Below, piece by piece: positions 28,505-36,600 of a DNA stretch of 39,738 bases. The notes below the pieces were generated by a model, which was given only the letters and a program-made list of their open reading frames with translations, ran no database searches and had not been told where the DNA came from. Every line of letters starts with the position of its first letter. Positions within the stretch are counted from its first letter, which is position 1. Origin of the DNA: an uncultured Pelagibacteraceae bacterium (lineage in GTDB: Bacteria > Pseudomonadota > Alphaproteobacteria > Pelagibacterales > Pelagibacteraceae); contig CACFJR010000009.1 in assembly GCA_902566755.1 (NCBI GenBank), forward strand, positions 1 through 39,738, given 5' to 3'. The position numbers and the translations under genes were made by a program.

Positions 28505-29181
28505 ATTGGACAGATACAGGTATTTTGTTATCAAAGAATAAATTTCAAGAAAATTCAACGATTGTTAATTTCTATACTAAAAATCATGGTAAGTGCTCTG
28601 GTATTATTTTTGGAGCATCATCAAAAAAAATCAAAAACTATTTACAAATTGGCAATGAGCTTCATTTAAATTATAATTCGAAAAGTGATGATAGTTTTGG
28701 ATATTTTAAAGTTGAAATTTTAAAAGTAAACACTCCAATATTTTTCTCCCAAAAAAGATCTATGTATTGCATTAATGCAGCATTAAATTTAGTAAAATTA
28801 CTAACTGTAGAAAACCAAGAGAACACATCAATTTACGAGCTGGTTCATAAGTTATTTTCAATTCTAGAAAAAGAAGATTGGTATATAAATTATATTTTTT
28901 GGGAACTTGATTTTCTAAGATTGATTGGTTTTGACTTAGATGTAAAGAAATATGCAAAAAAAGAATCCAATGGAAAGGATGAATTTTTTATTACTACAAA
29001 TCTAAAAAAAATTAAAGTTCCTAATTTTCTTATTTCCAAAAGTGGAGATAATGCAAATAATCAAGATATTATAGACGGTTTGAATCTTATAAGTGAGTAT
29101 TTACAAACAAATCTTTTTTTACCTAATAGTATTAATTTTCCTCATCAAAGAAAAAAATTCATAGATGATTTTAAATCTTAA
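28501..29181 (+). CDS. recO: DNA repair protein RecO
   Basis: RecO works with RecR to load RecA onto SSB-coated DNA gaps. The 226-residue protein has the N-terminal OB-fold start WTDTGILLSKNKFQENSTIV and the KNHGKCSGIIFGASSKK segment, then a helical domain. The usual C-terminal zinc cysteines are not evident, as in many alphaproteobacterial members. It is the last gene of this rightward run; its stop overlaps the hemB stop on the opposite strand through the shared TTAA. Confidence 0.9.
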   Translation: MNWTDTGILLSKNKFQENSTIVNFYTKNHGKCSGIIFGASSKKIKNYLQIGNELHLNYNSKSDDSFGYFKVEILKVNTPIFFSQKRSMYCINAALNLVKLLTVENQENTSIYELVHKLFSILEKEDWYINYIFWELDFLRLIGFDLDVKKYAKKESNGKDEFFITTNLKKIKVPNFLISKSGDNANNQDIIDGLNLISEYLQTNLFLPNSINFPHQRKKFIDDFKS

Positions 29182-30179
29182 TTTTTAATAATTTTGTCTA
29201 TTCTATCTGCAAAATATGAAATAATTGCATTAGCGCCAGCTCTTTTAAATGACATAAGTGTTTCATAAATAGAATTTTCACTTATTAATCCCTTGTTAAT
29301 ACCATTCATTAACAAACTATATTCACCTGAAACCTGGTAAGCCAAAACTGGTATTTTAAAATTTTCTTTCACTTTTTTTATTATATCTAGGTAGGGAAGA
29401 CCAGGTTTCACCATAACAAGATCTGCTCCTTCTTTAATATCTAATGCCACTTCTCTTAAAGCTTCTTCGGAATTACTGAAGTCCATCTGATATGTTTTTT
29501 TGTCACCTTTTAAAGATTTTTTTGATCCAACTGCATCCCTAAAGGGACCATAAAAAGAAGATGCATATTTTACAGCATAAGATAATATCTTAATATCTTT
29601 AAGCGAATTATTATCAAGTTCTTGTCTAATCTCACCAATACGCCCATCCATCATATCTGATGGCGCTATAACATCACTACCCATTTGAGCTTGTAAAAGA
29701 GATTGTTGAATTAATATTTCTATCGTTTCATCATTAAGAATTCTTTTATCTCGTAAAATTCCATCATGTCCATGAGATGTATATGGATCTAAAGCTACAT
29801 CAGTCATTATACCGATTTCATTTTTGTATTTATCTTTAATTTTTCTAATAGACTTACAAACTAAATTATTTTCATTTAAAGCTTCGCTACCATAAGAGTC
29901 TTTCAAACCACTGTTTGTTTGAGGAAAAATTGCCACCATTGGAATTTTAAGTTTTAGGGCTCTATCAACAATATGACCAAGTTTATCGACACTATATCTA
30001 AAAACTTCAGGCATAGTTTTAATTGGAATCTTTTTATTTTTTCCCTCTGTTACAAAGATTGGTAATATAAAATCATTGCTAGAAAGAGAATTCTCTCTAA
30101 CTAATTTTCTCATCCAATCAGTTTTTCTTGATCTTCTCATTCTCAATTTGGGGTATTTACCAGTGATAATCATTCTCAA
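29178..30179 (-). CDS. hemB: Delta-aminolevulinic acid dehydratase, Mg-type
   Basis: HemB condenses two 5-aminolevulinate molecules to porphobilinogen in heme synthesis. The 333-residue product contains active-site Lys204 in LSYAVKYASSFYGPFRDA and Lys258 in LVMVKPGLPYLD. The site that binds catalytic zinc through cysteines in some families reads TDVALDPYTSHGHDG, with Ala129, Asp131 and Asp139 instead, which is the Mg/K-type pattern known in Alphaproteobacteria and plants. It is alone on the minus strand here, convergent with recO and divergent from the hydroxylase-like gene with 69 bases between. Confidence 0.96.
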   Translation of the reverse strand: MRMIITGKYPKLRMRRSRKTDWMRKLVRENSLSSNDFILPIFVTEGKNKKIPIKTMPEVFRYSVDKLGHIVDRALKLKIPMVAIFPQTNSGLKDSYGSEALNENNLVCKSIRKIKDKYKNEIGIMTDVALDPYTSHGHDGILRDKRILNDETIEILIQQSLLQAQMGSDVIAPSDMMDGRIGEIRQELDNNSLKDIKILSYAVKYASSFYGPFRDAVGSKKSLKGDKKTYQMDFSNSEEALREVALDIKEGADLVMVKPGLPYLDIIKKVKENFKIPVLAYQVSGEYSLLMNGINKGLISENSIYETLMSFKRAGANAIISYFADRIDKIIKN

Positions 30180-30213
30180 TGTTTTTTAATGCGACAATAG
30201 TAATATATATAAA

Positions 30214-30231
30214 AATAGTTTATAAGCTATT
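30214..30231. promoter_or_regulatory. Near-perfect 18-base inverted repeat between hemB and the hydroxylase-like gene
   Basis: AATAGTTTATAAGCTATT has one mismatched pair out of nine. It lies in the 69-base gap between the divergent starts of hemB and the downstream gene, so a dual operator is possible. The AT-rich context means chance is a serious alternative, and it does not resemble the Irr or Fur boxes I know. Confidence 0.25.
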
Positions 30232-30248
30232 AATAAAAAAGTTATAAA

Positions 30249-30839
30249 ATGTCACTATCATTTAACGATTTTCAAAAACAAGATATCAAATTCGATATTA
30301 CCAAACTTCGAGAAGCTTGCACAAAAGTTTTAAACCTAAAAGGTTTTGACACAAGTCTAGGAATTCCTCACTTTGCCGGAATTTCATTAAATCAAATACC
30401 AGGAGATCCAGAATCAATTAAAGGAAATAATGTTCGTGGAGTATTTTGGACAAAACCAAGCAGTGATGGAAAAGAAGTTTCAAGAGACAAAATGATTGAC
30501 GAAGAAAAGTACACACAGTTCATAGATGAATATAAAGATACTTATTTTAAAACTGTTTATGAAGAATTATCAAAAAAATATAAGTTAGGCAGAGTAAGAT
30601 TATTATTGAAGGAACCAAGATCTACTTTAAGTTGGCATCGTGATCCGGAGCCTAGATTACATATTCCAATTATAACAAACCCTGGATGTATAATGGTAAT
30701 AGATAATGTAGCTAAACACATGCCAGCTGATGGATCAGTTTGGATTACGAATAATAAAAAGTATCACAATGCATTTAATGGTGGTGAAGAGAATAGAATT
30801 CATCTTGTTGCTTGTGTACTTGATTACAAATTTAATTAA
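30249..30839 (+). CDS. Aspartyl/asparaginyl beta-hydroxylase-like 2-oxoglutarate oxygenase
   Basis: The 196-residue protein resembles the cupin-like domain of aspartyl/asparaginyl beta-hydroxylases. The Fe(II) motif is H130-x-D132 in LSWHRDPEPRLHIPIITNP, with a distal His at 173 in KYHNAFNGGEENRIHLV; Arg136 and Arg183 would suit 2-oxoglutarate binding. Residues 154-166 read VAKHMPADGSVWI, like the family's HMPAGSxW. The substrate is unknown: bacterial members may act on peptides, lipids or small molecules, and similar proteins occur in marine bacteria and phages. It lies upstream of rpiB, with one base between stop and the proposed TTG start. No signal peptide is seen, so it is probably cytosolic. 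Confidence 0.8.
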   Translation: MSLSFNDFQKQDIKFDITKLREACTKVLNLKGFDTSLGIPHFAGISLNQIPGDPESIKGNNVRGVFWTKPSSDGKEVSRDKMIDEEKYTQFIDEYKDTYFKTVYEELSKKYKLGRVRLLLKEPRSTLSWHRDPEPRLHIPIITNPGCIMVIDNVAKHMPADGSVWITNNKKYHNAFNGGEENRIHLVACVLDYKFN

Positions 30840-30840
30840 T

Positions 30841-31269
30841 TTGAATAAAATTTATATATCTTCAGACCACGCTGGATTTAAACTAAAAGAAAAAATAAAA
30901 CATTCATTAAAAAAGAAAAAATTAAAAATTTTCGACTTAGGACCCAGTAATGATAATTCTGTAGATTATCCAGATTTTGCAAAAAAATTAGCAAAAAGTG
31001 TTGCAAAAAGTAAAAAAAATCGTGGGATTTTGGTTTGTGGTTCAGGTGTTGGAATGTCAATAGTCGCAAACAAGGTTAAAAATATAAGGGCCGCATTGTG
31101 TTATAGCATTGAAAATACCAAATTATCGAGATTACATAATGATGCCAATATAATGGCTTTAGGATCGAGACTTATTAGCGTAAAATTAGCTTTAAATTGT
31201 GTTAATATTTTTTTGAAAACTAGATTCGAAAGTGGTAGACACTTGAGAAGGGTAAAAAAAATAAAATAA
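30841..31269 (+). CDS. rpiB: Ribose 5-phosphate isomerase B
   Basis: RpiB interconverts ribulose 5-phosphate and ribose 5-phosphate. The product has ISSDHAGFKLK at the start, VDYPDFAKKLAKSV and the CGSGVGMSIVANK signature, with HNDANIMALGSR late. The frame extends upstream through the hydroxylase-like gene, but homologues start with the strand before SSDHAG, so TTG at 30841 (M-N-K-I-Y-I, 142 residues) is the best start. It lies one base after the upstream stop. The glyA gene begins three bases after its stop. Confidence 0.9.
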   Translation: MNKIYISSDHAGFKLKEKIKHSLKKKKLKIFDLGPSNDNSVDYPDFAKKLAKSVAKSKKNRGILVCGSGVGMSIVANKVKNIRAALCYSIENTKLSRLHNDANIMALGSRLISVKLALNCVNIFLKTRFESGRHLRRVKKIK

Positions 31270-31272
31270 ATT

Positions 31273-32583
31273 ATGTCTAGTGAAGGTAAATATACAAATA
31301 TAGAGTATCAAAACTTTTTTGAAAAAAACTTATCAGATACTGATCCGGAAATTTATAAAGCTATTAATGATGAATTAGCTAGGCAACAACAACATATTGA
31401 ACTAATTGCATCAGAGAATATTGTTTCTAATGCTCTTCTTGAAGCTCAAGGATCTGTATTAACTAATAAGTATGCTGAAGGTTATCCAGGAAAAAGATAT
31501 TATAACGGATGCGATCATGTTGATGTGGCTGAAAACTTAGCTAACGAAAGACTAAAGAAATTATTTAATTGTAAATTTGCTAATAGCCAACCTCATTCCG
31601 GAGCTCAAGCTAATGGAGCAGTCTTCTTAGCATTACTAAAACCAGGTGATACTATAATGGGAATGAGTTTAAATTCCGGCGGTCACCTTACTCACGGGTC
31701 AAAAGCATCTGTTTCAGGAAAATGGTTTAACGCAATCGCATATGATGTAGATAAAAAAACAGAATTACTAGATTATGAGTCTATAGAGAAACTTGCAGTT
31801 GAGAATAAACCAAAACTTATAATTGCAGGTGGAAGTGCGTATTCTAGACAAATTGATTTTAAAAAGTTTAGGGAGATTGCAGATAAAATAGGAGCATATT
31901 TTATGGTAGATATGGCTCACTTTTCGGGTTTAGTTGCAGGTAAAGGTTATCCAAATCCAGTAGAGTATGCTGACGTTGTTACTTCAACAACTCATAAAGT
32001 TTTTAGAAGTGCACGTGGTGGAATTATTTTAACTAATAATGAAGCTTTGTCTAAGAAATTTAATTCTGCAGTTTTCCCAGGTTATCAAGGTGGTCCTTTA
32101 ATGCACATAATTGCTGCAAAAGCAGTTGGGTTCCTTGAAGCATTAAAACCAGAATTTAGAAATTATATTTCAAATGTAATGGCTAATGCAAAAATTTTAG
32201 CTGAGACATTAAAAAACAATGGCTTTAAAATATATTCAGGCGGAACTGATACTCACTTAATGTTGGTAGACTTAAGACCATTCAATGTAAAAGGAAATAT
32301 TGCAGCTGACAGTTTATGTAGAGCTAACATAACATGTAATAAAAATGGAATTCCATATGATACAGAAAGTCCAATGATAACATCTGGGATAAGATTAGGA
32401 ACACAAGCCGCAACTACAAGGGGTTTTGGTTTGGATGAATTTAAAAAAGTAGGTGAACTAATAACTAAAACAATAAAAGGTTTATCAGCAAATCCAGACG
32501 ATAATGCGAAAGTTGAAGCAGAAGTAAGAGAAGAAGTAATTTCACTGTGCTCAAAATTTCCGATTTATAAAAATTTTAAATAG
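31273..32583 (+). CDS. glyA: Serine hydroxymethyltransferase
   Basis: GlyA interconverts serine and glycine with THF, a central one-carbon reaction that complements the sarcosine oxidase encoded at 14345-19416. The 436-residue product shows [31 protein letters not shown] and the PLP Lys242 in [17 protein letters not shown]. This last motif differs from the usual HKTLRGPRGG, with Val-Phe and Ser-Ala in place of Thr-Leu and Gly-Pro. It sits in the rpiB-glyA-nrdR-rib run; no riboswitch-like sequence precedes it, as the gap is only three bases. Confidence 0.96.
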   Translation: MSSEGKYTNIEYQNFFEKNLSDTDPEIYKAINDELARQQQHIELIASENIVSNALLEAQGSVLTNKYAEGYPGKRYYNGCDHVDVAENLANERLKKLFNCKFANSQPHSGAQANGAVFLALLKPGDTIMGMSLNSGGHLTHGSKASVSGKWFNAIAYDVDKKTELLDYESIEKLAVENKPKLIIAGGSAYSRQIDFKKFREIADKIGAYFMVDMAHFSGLVAGKGYPNPVEYADVVTSTTHKVFRSARGGIILTNNEALSKKFNSAVFPGYQGGPLMHIIAAKAVGFLEALKPEFRNYISNVMANAKILAETLKNNGFKIYSGGTDTHLMLVDLRPFNVKGNIAADSLCRANITCNKNGIPYDTESPMITSGIRLGTQAATTRGFGLDEFKKVGELITKTIKGLSANPDDNAKVEAEVREEVISLCSKFPIYKNFK

Positions 32584-32586
32584 TAA

Positions 32587-33045
32587 ATGATTTGTCCATG
32601 TGAAAAGAAAGGTGAAACATCGGTTGTGGATTCACGTCCAACTGAAGATGGTACAGCAATAAGAAGAAGGAGACTTTGCACATGTGGAGAAAGATTTACT
32701 ACTTTTGAAAGAATCCAATTTAGAGAATTAATGGTTGTTAAAAAGAGTGGAAGAAAATCACCATTTGATAGAGATAAATTATCAAAGTCAATTTACATTG
32801 CTCTTAAAAAAAGACCAATTGATACTGAAACTGTTGAAAAATTTATTACTAATATTTCAAGGTCACTTGAAGAGTTAGGGCAAAATGAAATTTCATCCAA
32901 TGCAATTGGAAAAATGGTTATGGATGGTTTAAAAAATTTAGACCCAGTAGCTTATGTAAGATTTGCATCTGTTTATAGAAATTTCAGAGAAGAAAAGGAC
33001 TTTGTACAATTTGTAGACAAAATAGATGTCTTCAAAAAAAGATAA
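32587..33045 (+). CDS. nrdR: Transcriptional repressor NrdR
   Basis: NrdR is the (d)ATP-sensing repressor of ribonucleotide reductase operons. The 152-residue product has [19 protein letters not shown] and [10 protein letters not shown] followed by the ATP-cone ([16 protein letters not shown]). The zinc-ribbon cysteines are spaced CxC in both places (Cys3-Cys5 and Cys31-Cys33) instead of the normal CxxC. The glyA-nrdR-ribD order is common in Alphaproteobacteria. It overlaps ribD by 20 bases. Function as a repressor is inferred from family membership. Confidence 0.93.
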   Translation: MICPCEKKGETSVVDSRPTEDGTAIRRRRLCTCGERFTTFERIQFRELMVVKKSGRKSPFDRDKLSKSIYIALKKRPIDTETVEKFITNISRSLEELGQNEISSNAIGKMVMDGLKNLDPVAYVRFASVYRNFREEKDFVQFVDKIDVFKKR

Positions 33046-34108
33046 GTTCTATTTAAATTTAGCTTTGAATTTAGCAAAGAATATGGAGGGCTTAACAGGC
33101 ACTAATCCTTCTGTTGGAAGTATTCTTGTTAAAAACGATGAAGTTATCTCTTTAGCTTCTACGGGTTATAATGGGAGACCTCACTCTGAGTTTAGTTTAT
33201 TAAATAAAATTGACAAAAAAACAACCAAGGGTTCATCTCTTTATGTAACTTTAGAACCTTGTAGTCATTATGGAAAAACACCACCATGCACTAACATAAT
33301 AATAGATAAAAAGATTTCCAGACTTGTTTTTGGAGCTCATGACATTGATGAAAGATCCTCAAAAAGAGCTAAACAAATTCTGAAATCAAAAAAAATTAAA
33401 GTTAAAAATATTAATGTACCTAAGATTAATGAATTTTATAAACCTTATATTTTTCAAAGAAAATATAAACAACCTTATATAGTAGGAAAAATAGCATGCT
33501 CAAAAGATTTTTTTATTAAAAGTTCTAAATCAAAATATATTTCTAATACATATACTCAATATTTTACTCATCATCTCAGATATAAAAATCAAGCTATATT
33601 AGTCACTTACAAGACGATTAACGAAGACAATCCATTATTGGATTGCAGATTATCTGGTTTAAATAAGTATTCACCAATAAAAGTTATCATAGATAAAAAT
33701 TTAAAAGTAAAAAAAAATGCAAATATTTTCAAGTCAAAGAATACTAAAATAATTATTTTTTATAACTCAGGTGATAAAAAAAAGATAAAGTTTTTGAAGA
33801 GTAAAAAAGCAAAACTAATTAATGTTAAATTGGAAAAAAATGGTGACTTTGAATTAAAAAAAGTTATGTCAATTTTATACCAAAACAATATTCGTTTTTT
33901 ATTAGTTGAGGGTGGAAATCAGCTTACAAACAAAATGTTGGATAAAAATTTGTTTAATGAATTTTATTTAATAAAAACAGATAATAAATTGAGACAATCT
34001 GGTAAATTAAACATTAAAAAAATAGTTTATAAATTATCAAAAAAATTTAAAATCAAGAGTAATATCAATCAGTATTTTGATAAAAATAGAATTACAAGAT
34101 TTAATTAA
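33026..34108 (+). CDS. ribD: Bifunctional riboflavin deaminase/reductase
   Basis: RibD performs two riboflavin-pathway steps, pyrimidine deamination and side-chain reduction. The N-terminal deaminase has the zinc motif with HSE (His in [10 protein letters not shown]) and [13 protein letters not shown]; the usual HAE is HSE here, which keeps the zinc His and the catalytic Glu. The reductase half starts near residue 150 ([15 protein letters not shown]) and has [18 protein letters not shown] and LLVEGGNQL. The 360-residue length is normal. It overlaps nrdR by 20 bases. Confidence 0.93.
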   Translation: MSSKKDKFYLNLALNLAKNMEGLTGTNPSVGSILVKNDEVISLASTGYNGRPHSEFSLLNKIDKKTTKGSSLYVTLEPCSHYGKTPPCTNIIIDKKISRLVFGAHDIDERSSKRAKQILKSKKIKVKNINVPKINEFYKPYIFQRKYKQPYIVGKIACSKDFFIKSSKSKYISNTYTQYFTHHLRYKNQAILVTYKTINEDNPLLDCRLSGLNKYSPIKVIIDKNLKVKKNANIFKSKNTKIIIFYNSGDKKKIKFLKSKKAKLINVKLEKNGDFELKKVMSILYQNNIRFLLVEGGNQLTNKMLDKNLFNEFYLIKTDNKLRQSGKLNIKKIVYKLSKKFKIKSNINQYFDKNRITRFN

Positions 34109-34111
34109 AAA

Positions 34112-34708
34112 ATGTTTAACGGAATTATATATCAACAGGGAACTGTATCGAAATTTTCGAAGTTAAACACAGGGACAAAAATATATATAAAGAGCAAGCT
34201 TAAATTAGACAAAAAGGATATTGGTTCATCCATTGCATGTGATGGTGTTTGCCTTACATTGGTTTCAAAGAAAAAAGATTTGTTAGAATTTTATCTATCC
34301 AAAGAAAGTATTAATAAATCAAAGTTTAAGCGTCTCAAGATTGGTCAAAAGATAAATCTTGAACTGCCTTTAAAATATGGTCAAGATATTTCAGGTCATA
34401 TATGCCAAGGTCATGTTGATTGTACTTCTTTACTAAAAAAAATTAAAAAAGTGGGTAAATCAATTGTATTAGAATTTAAAATTGAAAATAAATTTTCAAA
34501 ATATTTAATACCTAAAGCTTCAATACTTATAAACGGTGTTTCGCTTACAATATCAAAAATAAAAGGTAATAACTTTCAAATTTGGTGCATTCCGCATACT
34601 TTAAAGCTTACTAATTTATCAAATTTAAAGATTAATGATATTGTTAACATTGAAATAGATATTCTTTCAAAATATGTAAAAAAATTTTATGAAAACAAAA
34701 AAGTTTAG
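34112..34708 (+). CDS. ribE: Riboflavin synthase alpha chain
   Basis: Riboflavin synthase dismutates two lumazine molecules to riboflavin. The 198-residue protein consists of two similar beta-barrel repeats: the first starts MFNGIIYQQGTV with DGVCLTLV, the second follows GQDISGHICQGHVD with NGVSLTISKI. The length and duplicated pattern match the family. It overlaps the RibB gene by 20 bases and begins three bases after ribD. Confidence 0.93.
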   Translation: MFNGIIYQQGTVSKFSKLNTGTKIYIKSKLKLDKKDIGSSIACDGVCLTLVSKKKDLLEFYLSKESINKSKFKRLKIGQKINLELPLKYGQDISGHICQGHVDCTSLLKKIKKVGKSIVLEFKIENKFSKYLIPKASILINGVSLTISKIKGNNFQIWCIPHTLKLTNLSNLKINDIVNIEIDILSKYVKKFYENKKV

Positions 34709-35792
34709 CTCTGTAGAAAACATTATCCGTAAAGCCAAAAAAGGTGAAATGTATATTCTTGTAGATGATGAACATAGAGAAAATGAAGGTGATTTGGTAA
34801 TACCAGCATCAAATGTTTCTCCAAAAAAAATTAATTTCATGGCAAAATATGGAAGGGGATTAATTTGTTTAGCATTAACTAACAAGCAAGCTAAAAGATT
34901 AAATCTTTCCCTCATGTCTCCAATAAATAAATCAAGAAACCAAACAGCTTTTACAGTATCGATAGAGGCAAGAAGGGGTGTTACAACTGGTATTTCTGCT
35001 AAAGATAGGTCTTTAACAATTAGAACAGCAATAAAAACAAATGTTAAAAAAAAAGATATAGTTTCGCCAGGACATATATTTCCAATCATCTCAAAGGATG
35101 GTGGAGTTTTAGTAAGAGCAGGCCATACAGAAGCATCAGTTGATATTTCAAAACTAGCCAAAAAAAATCCTTCGGCAGTTATATGTGAAATAATGAACGA
35201 TAAAGGTATAATGACAAAAGGCAAAGAGCTTTTTGAATTTGCTAATAAACATAAATTGGCTATAGCAAAAATAGAAGATTTAATTTCTTATAGATTAAAG
35301 AATGAAAAATTAATTAAGCTTAAAAAGACTGATAAAATTATAATTAAAAATAAAAAATATCAAATTAAAATTTTTGAAAATCAACTTGATGGCTCTGAAC
35401 ATTTTGCACTAATAAAAGGTAAAATCAGCCCCAGTAAAAATACTAGAGTTAGAGTTATATCTTCTAATTTGGTTGAAAGTTATTTACTAGGAAAGAGATT
35501 GCCTAATTCATTTAATAATACATTAGATTATTTTAAAGATTATAATAATTGTATATTAGTATTTATAAGAGACTCTAATTTAAAATCTGTATCTTCTACT
35601 TTAAGAGACTTTAAATCTGATAAGAAAAATAAAATAGGCACTGATAAACTAATTAGAAACTATGGTATTGGTGCACAAATAATTAAAACTTTAAGAGTTA
35701 AAAATATGATATTAGTTACTAGATCACCAAAAAAAGTTATTGGTCTAGAAGGTTTTGGAATAAAAATTACTAAACAAGAAATTATAAAATGA
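34689..35792 (+). CDS. ribB: 3,4-dihydroxy-2-butanone 4-phosphate synthase fused to degenerate GTP cyclohydrolase II-like domain
   Basis: The first ~205 of 367 residues form RibB, which makes the four-carbon precursor of lumazine: the acidic motif VDDEHRENEGDLVIPAS (residues 25-41), RRGVTTGISAKDR and AGHTEASVDI are intact. The second half matches GTP cyclohydrolase II only weakly. The Cys-rich zinc motif (normally GDxFGSxRCDCG) is absent and the catalytic region is altered, while the terminal NYGIGAQI and GLEGFGIKI segments remain. This fits the RibBX form known in some proteobacteria, not a working RibBA. It overlaps ribE by 20 bases and ribH by four. Confidence 0.9.
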   Translation: MKTKKFSSVENIIRKAKKGEMYILVDDEHRENEGDLVIPASNVSPKKINFMAKYGRGLICLALTNKQAKRLNLSLMSPINKSRNQTAFTVSIEARRGVTTGISAKDRSLTIRTAIKTNVKKKDIVSPGHIFPIISKDGGVLVRAGHTEASVDISKLAKKNPSAVICEIMNDKGIMTKGKELFEFANKHKLAIAKIEDLISYRLKNEKLIKLKKTDKIIIKNKKYQIKIFENQLDGSEHFALIKGKISPSKNTRVRVISSNLVESYLLGKRLPNSFNNTLDYFKDYNNCILVFIRDSNLKSVSSTLRDFKSDKKNKIGTDKLIRNYGIGAQIIKTLRVKNMILVTRSPKKVIGLEGFGIKITKQEIIK

Positions 35793-36202
35793 AAAAAATT
35801 TGTATAGTCGCTTCAAAATATTATGAAGATATAATCGATATGCTAGTTAGTGGTGCAAATGATGTTCTAAACAATCATAAAAAAAAAATTAAAACAAAGA
35901 TTATTTATGTTCCAGGTGTTTTCGAAATACCATATGCGATATCAAAAAATTTAAAAAAATATGATGCTTTTGTAGCCTTAGGATGTGTCATAAAAGGTGA
36001 AACGCCTCATTTTGATTTTATTAGTAAATCTTCAATAGATGCAATAATGAAATTATCAATCGAAAGTAAAAAACCTATTGGAAATGGAATTCTAACTTGC
36101 TTAAATAAAGACCAAGCAATTGAACGTGCAGATAAATCAAATAAGAATAAAGGTAAAGAAGCTGCGGATGCAGTAATTGAACTTTTGATCGGTACTAACT
36201 GA
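35789..36202 (+). CDS. ribH: 6,7-dimethyl-8-ribityllumazine synthase
   Basis: RibH condenses the pyrimidine and dihydroxybutanone phosphate to lumazine. The 137-residue product has VPGVFEIPYAI and LGCVIKGETPHFDFI with the catalytic His, plus GNGILTCLNKDQAIER. Members of this family form pentamers or 60-mers. It overlaps ribB by four bases, and nusB starts two bases after its stop; ribH-nusB-thiL is a widely conserved order. Confidence 0.95.
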   Translation: MKKICIVASKYYEDIIDMLVSGANDVLNNHKKKIKTKIIYVPGVFEIPYAISKNLKKYDAFVALGCVIKGETPHFDFISKSSIDAIMKLSIESKKPIGNGILTCLNKDQAIERADKSNKNKGKEAADAVIELLIGTN

Positions 36203-36204
36203 TA

Positions 36205-36600
36205 ATGCAGCCACAATATAGTCCAAAGAATAATCCTAGAGTGATAATAATTCAAAAATTATATGGAAAATTTTTCAACAAAGAAGAAGAATTAACATTC
36301 CCCAAACACCGATTCAAAAAATTTATAAAAGATGTTGTTAAAGGCACTATTGAAAGAAACGAAGTTATAGATAATGAAATTCAAATACATTTAGAAAATG
36401 ATATAAAACTAAAAAAACTTGATAAAATTTTCATTATAATTATTAAAAGTGCCATTTTTGAATTTTTATACAAACCTAATGTTTCTTCAAAAATAATCAT
36501 CAAAGAGTATCTTAATGCATCTAATTATTTTATTGATTTATCACAAACAAAATATCTAAATGCATTACTTGATAAAATATCAAATAAAATTAGAGCTTAA
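36205..36600 (+). CDS. nusB: Transcription antitermination factor NusB
   Basis: NusB binds boxA RNA with NusE (S10) and promotes rRNA antitermination. The 131-residue helical protein is divergent: the start PRVIIIQKLYGKFFN, the middle LDKIFIIIIKSAIFEFL and the late IIKEYLNASNYFID correspond to the family's typical RxxAxQxLY, ILRxAxxEL and IxExVxLAxxF segments. Assignment also rests on its place between ribH and thiL. It is Lys- and Ile-rich, in keeping with the genome. Confidence 0.88.
   Translation: MQPQYSPKNNPRVIIIQKLYGKFFNKEEELTFPKHRFKKFIKDVVKGTIERNEVIDNEIQIHLENDIKLKKLDKIFIIIIKSAIFEFLYKPNVSSKIIIKEYLNASNYFIDLSQTKYLNALLDKISNKIRA

Noticed and set aside
31270..31272. Glycine riboswitch for glyA
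   Set aside because: Only three bases separate rpiB and glyA, and no riboswitch-like structure lies upstream; glycine riboswitches in related bacteria occur at other genes.
33172..33210. RibD deaminase thought damaged because HAE is HSE
   Set aside because: The zinc His and catalytic Glu are kept and the PCxxxGxTPPC motif is intact, so activity is likely normal.
34667..35224. A 185-codon - strand frame opposite ribB
   Set aside because: It is antisense to the conserved DHBP synthase domain and hydrophobic only as a by-product of that codon usage.
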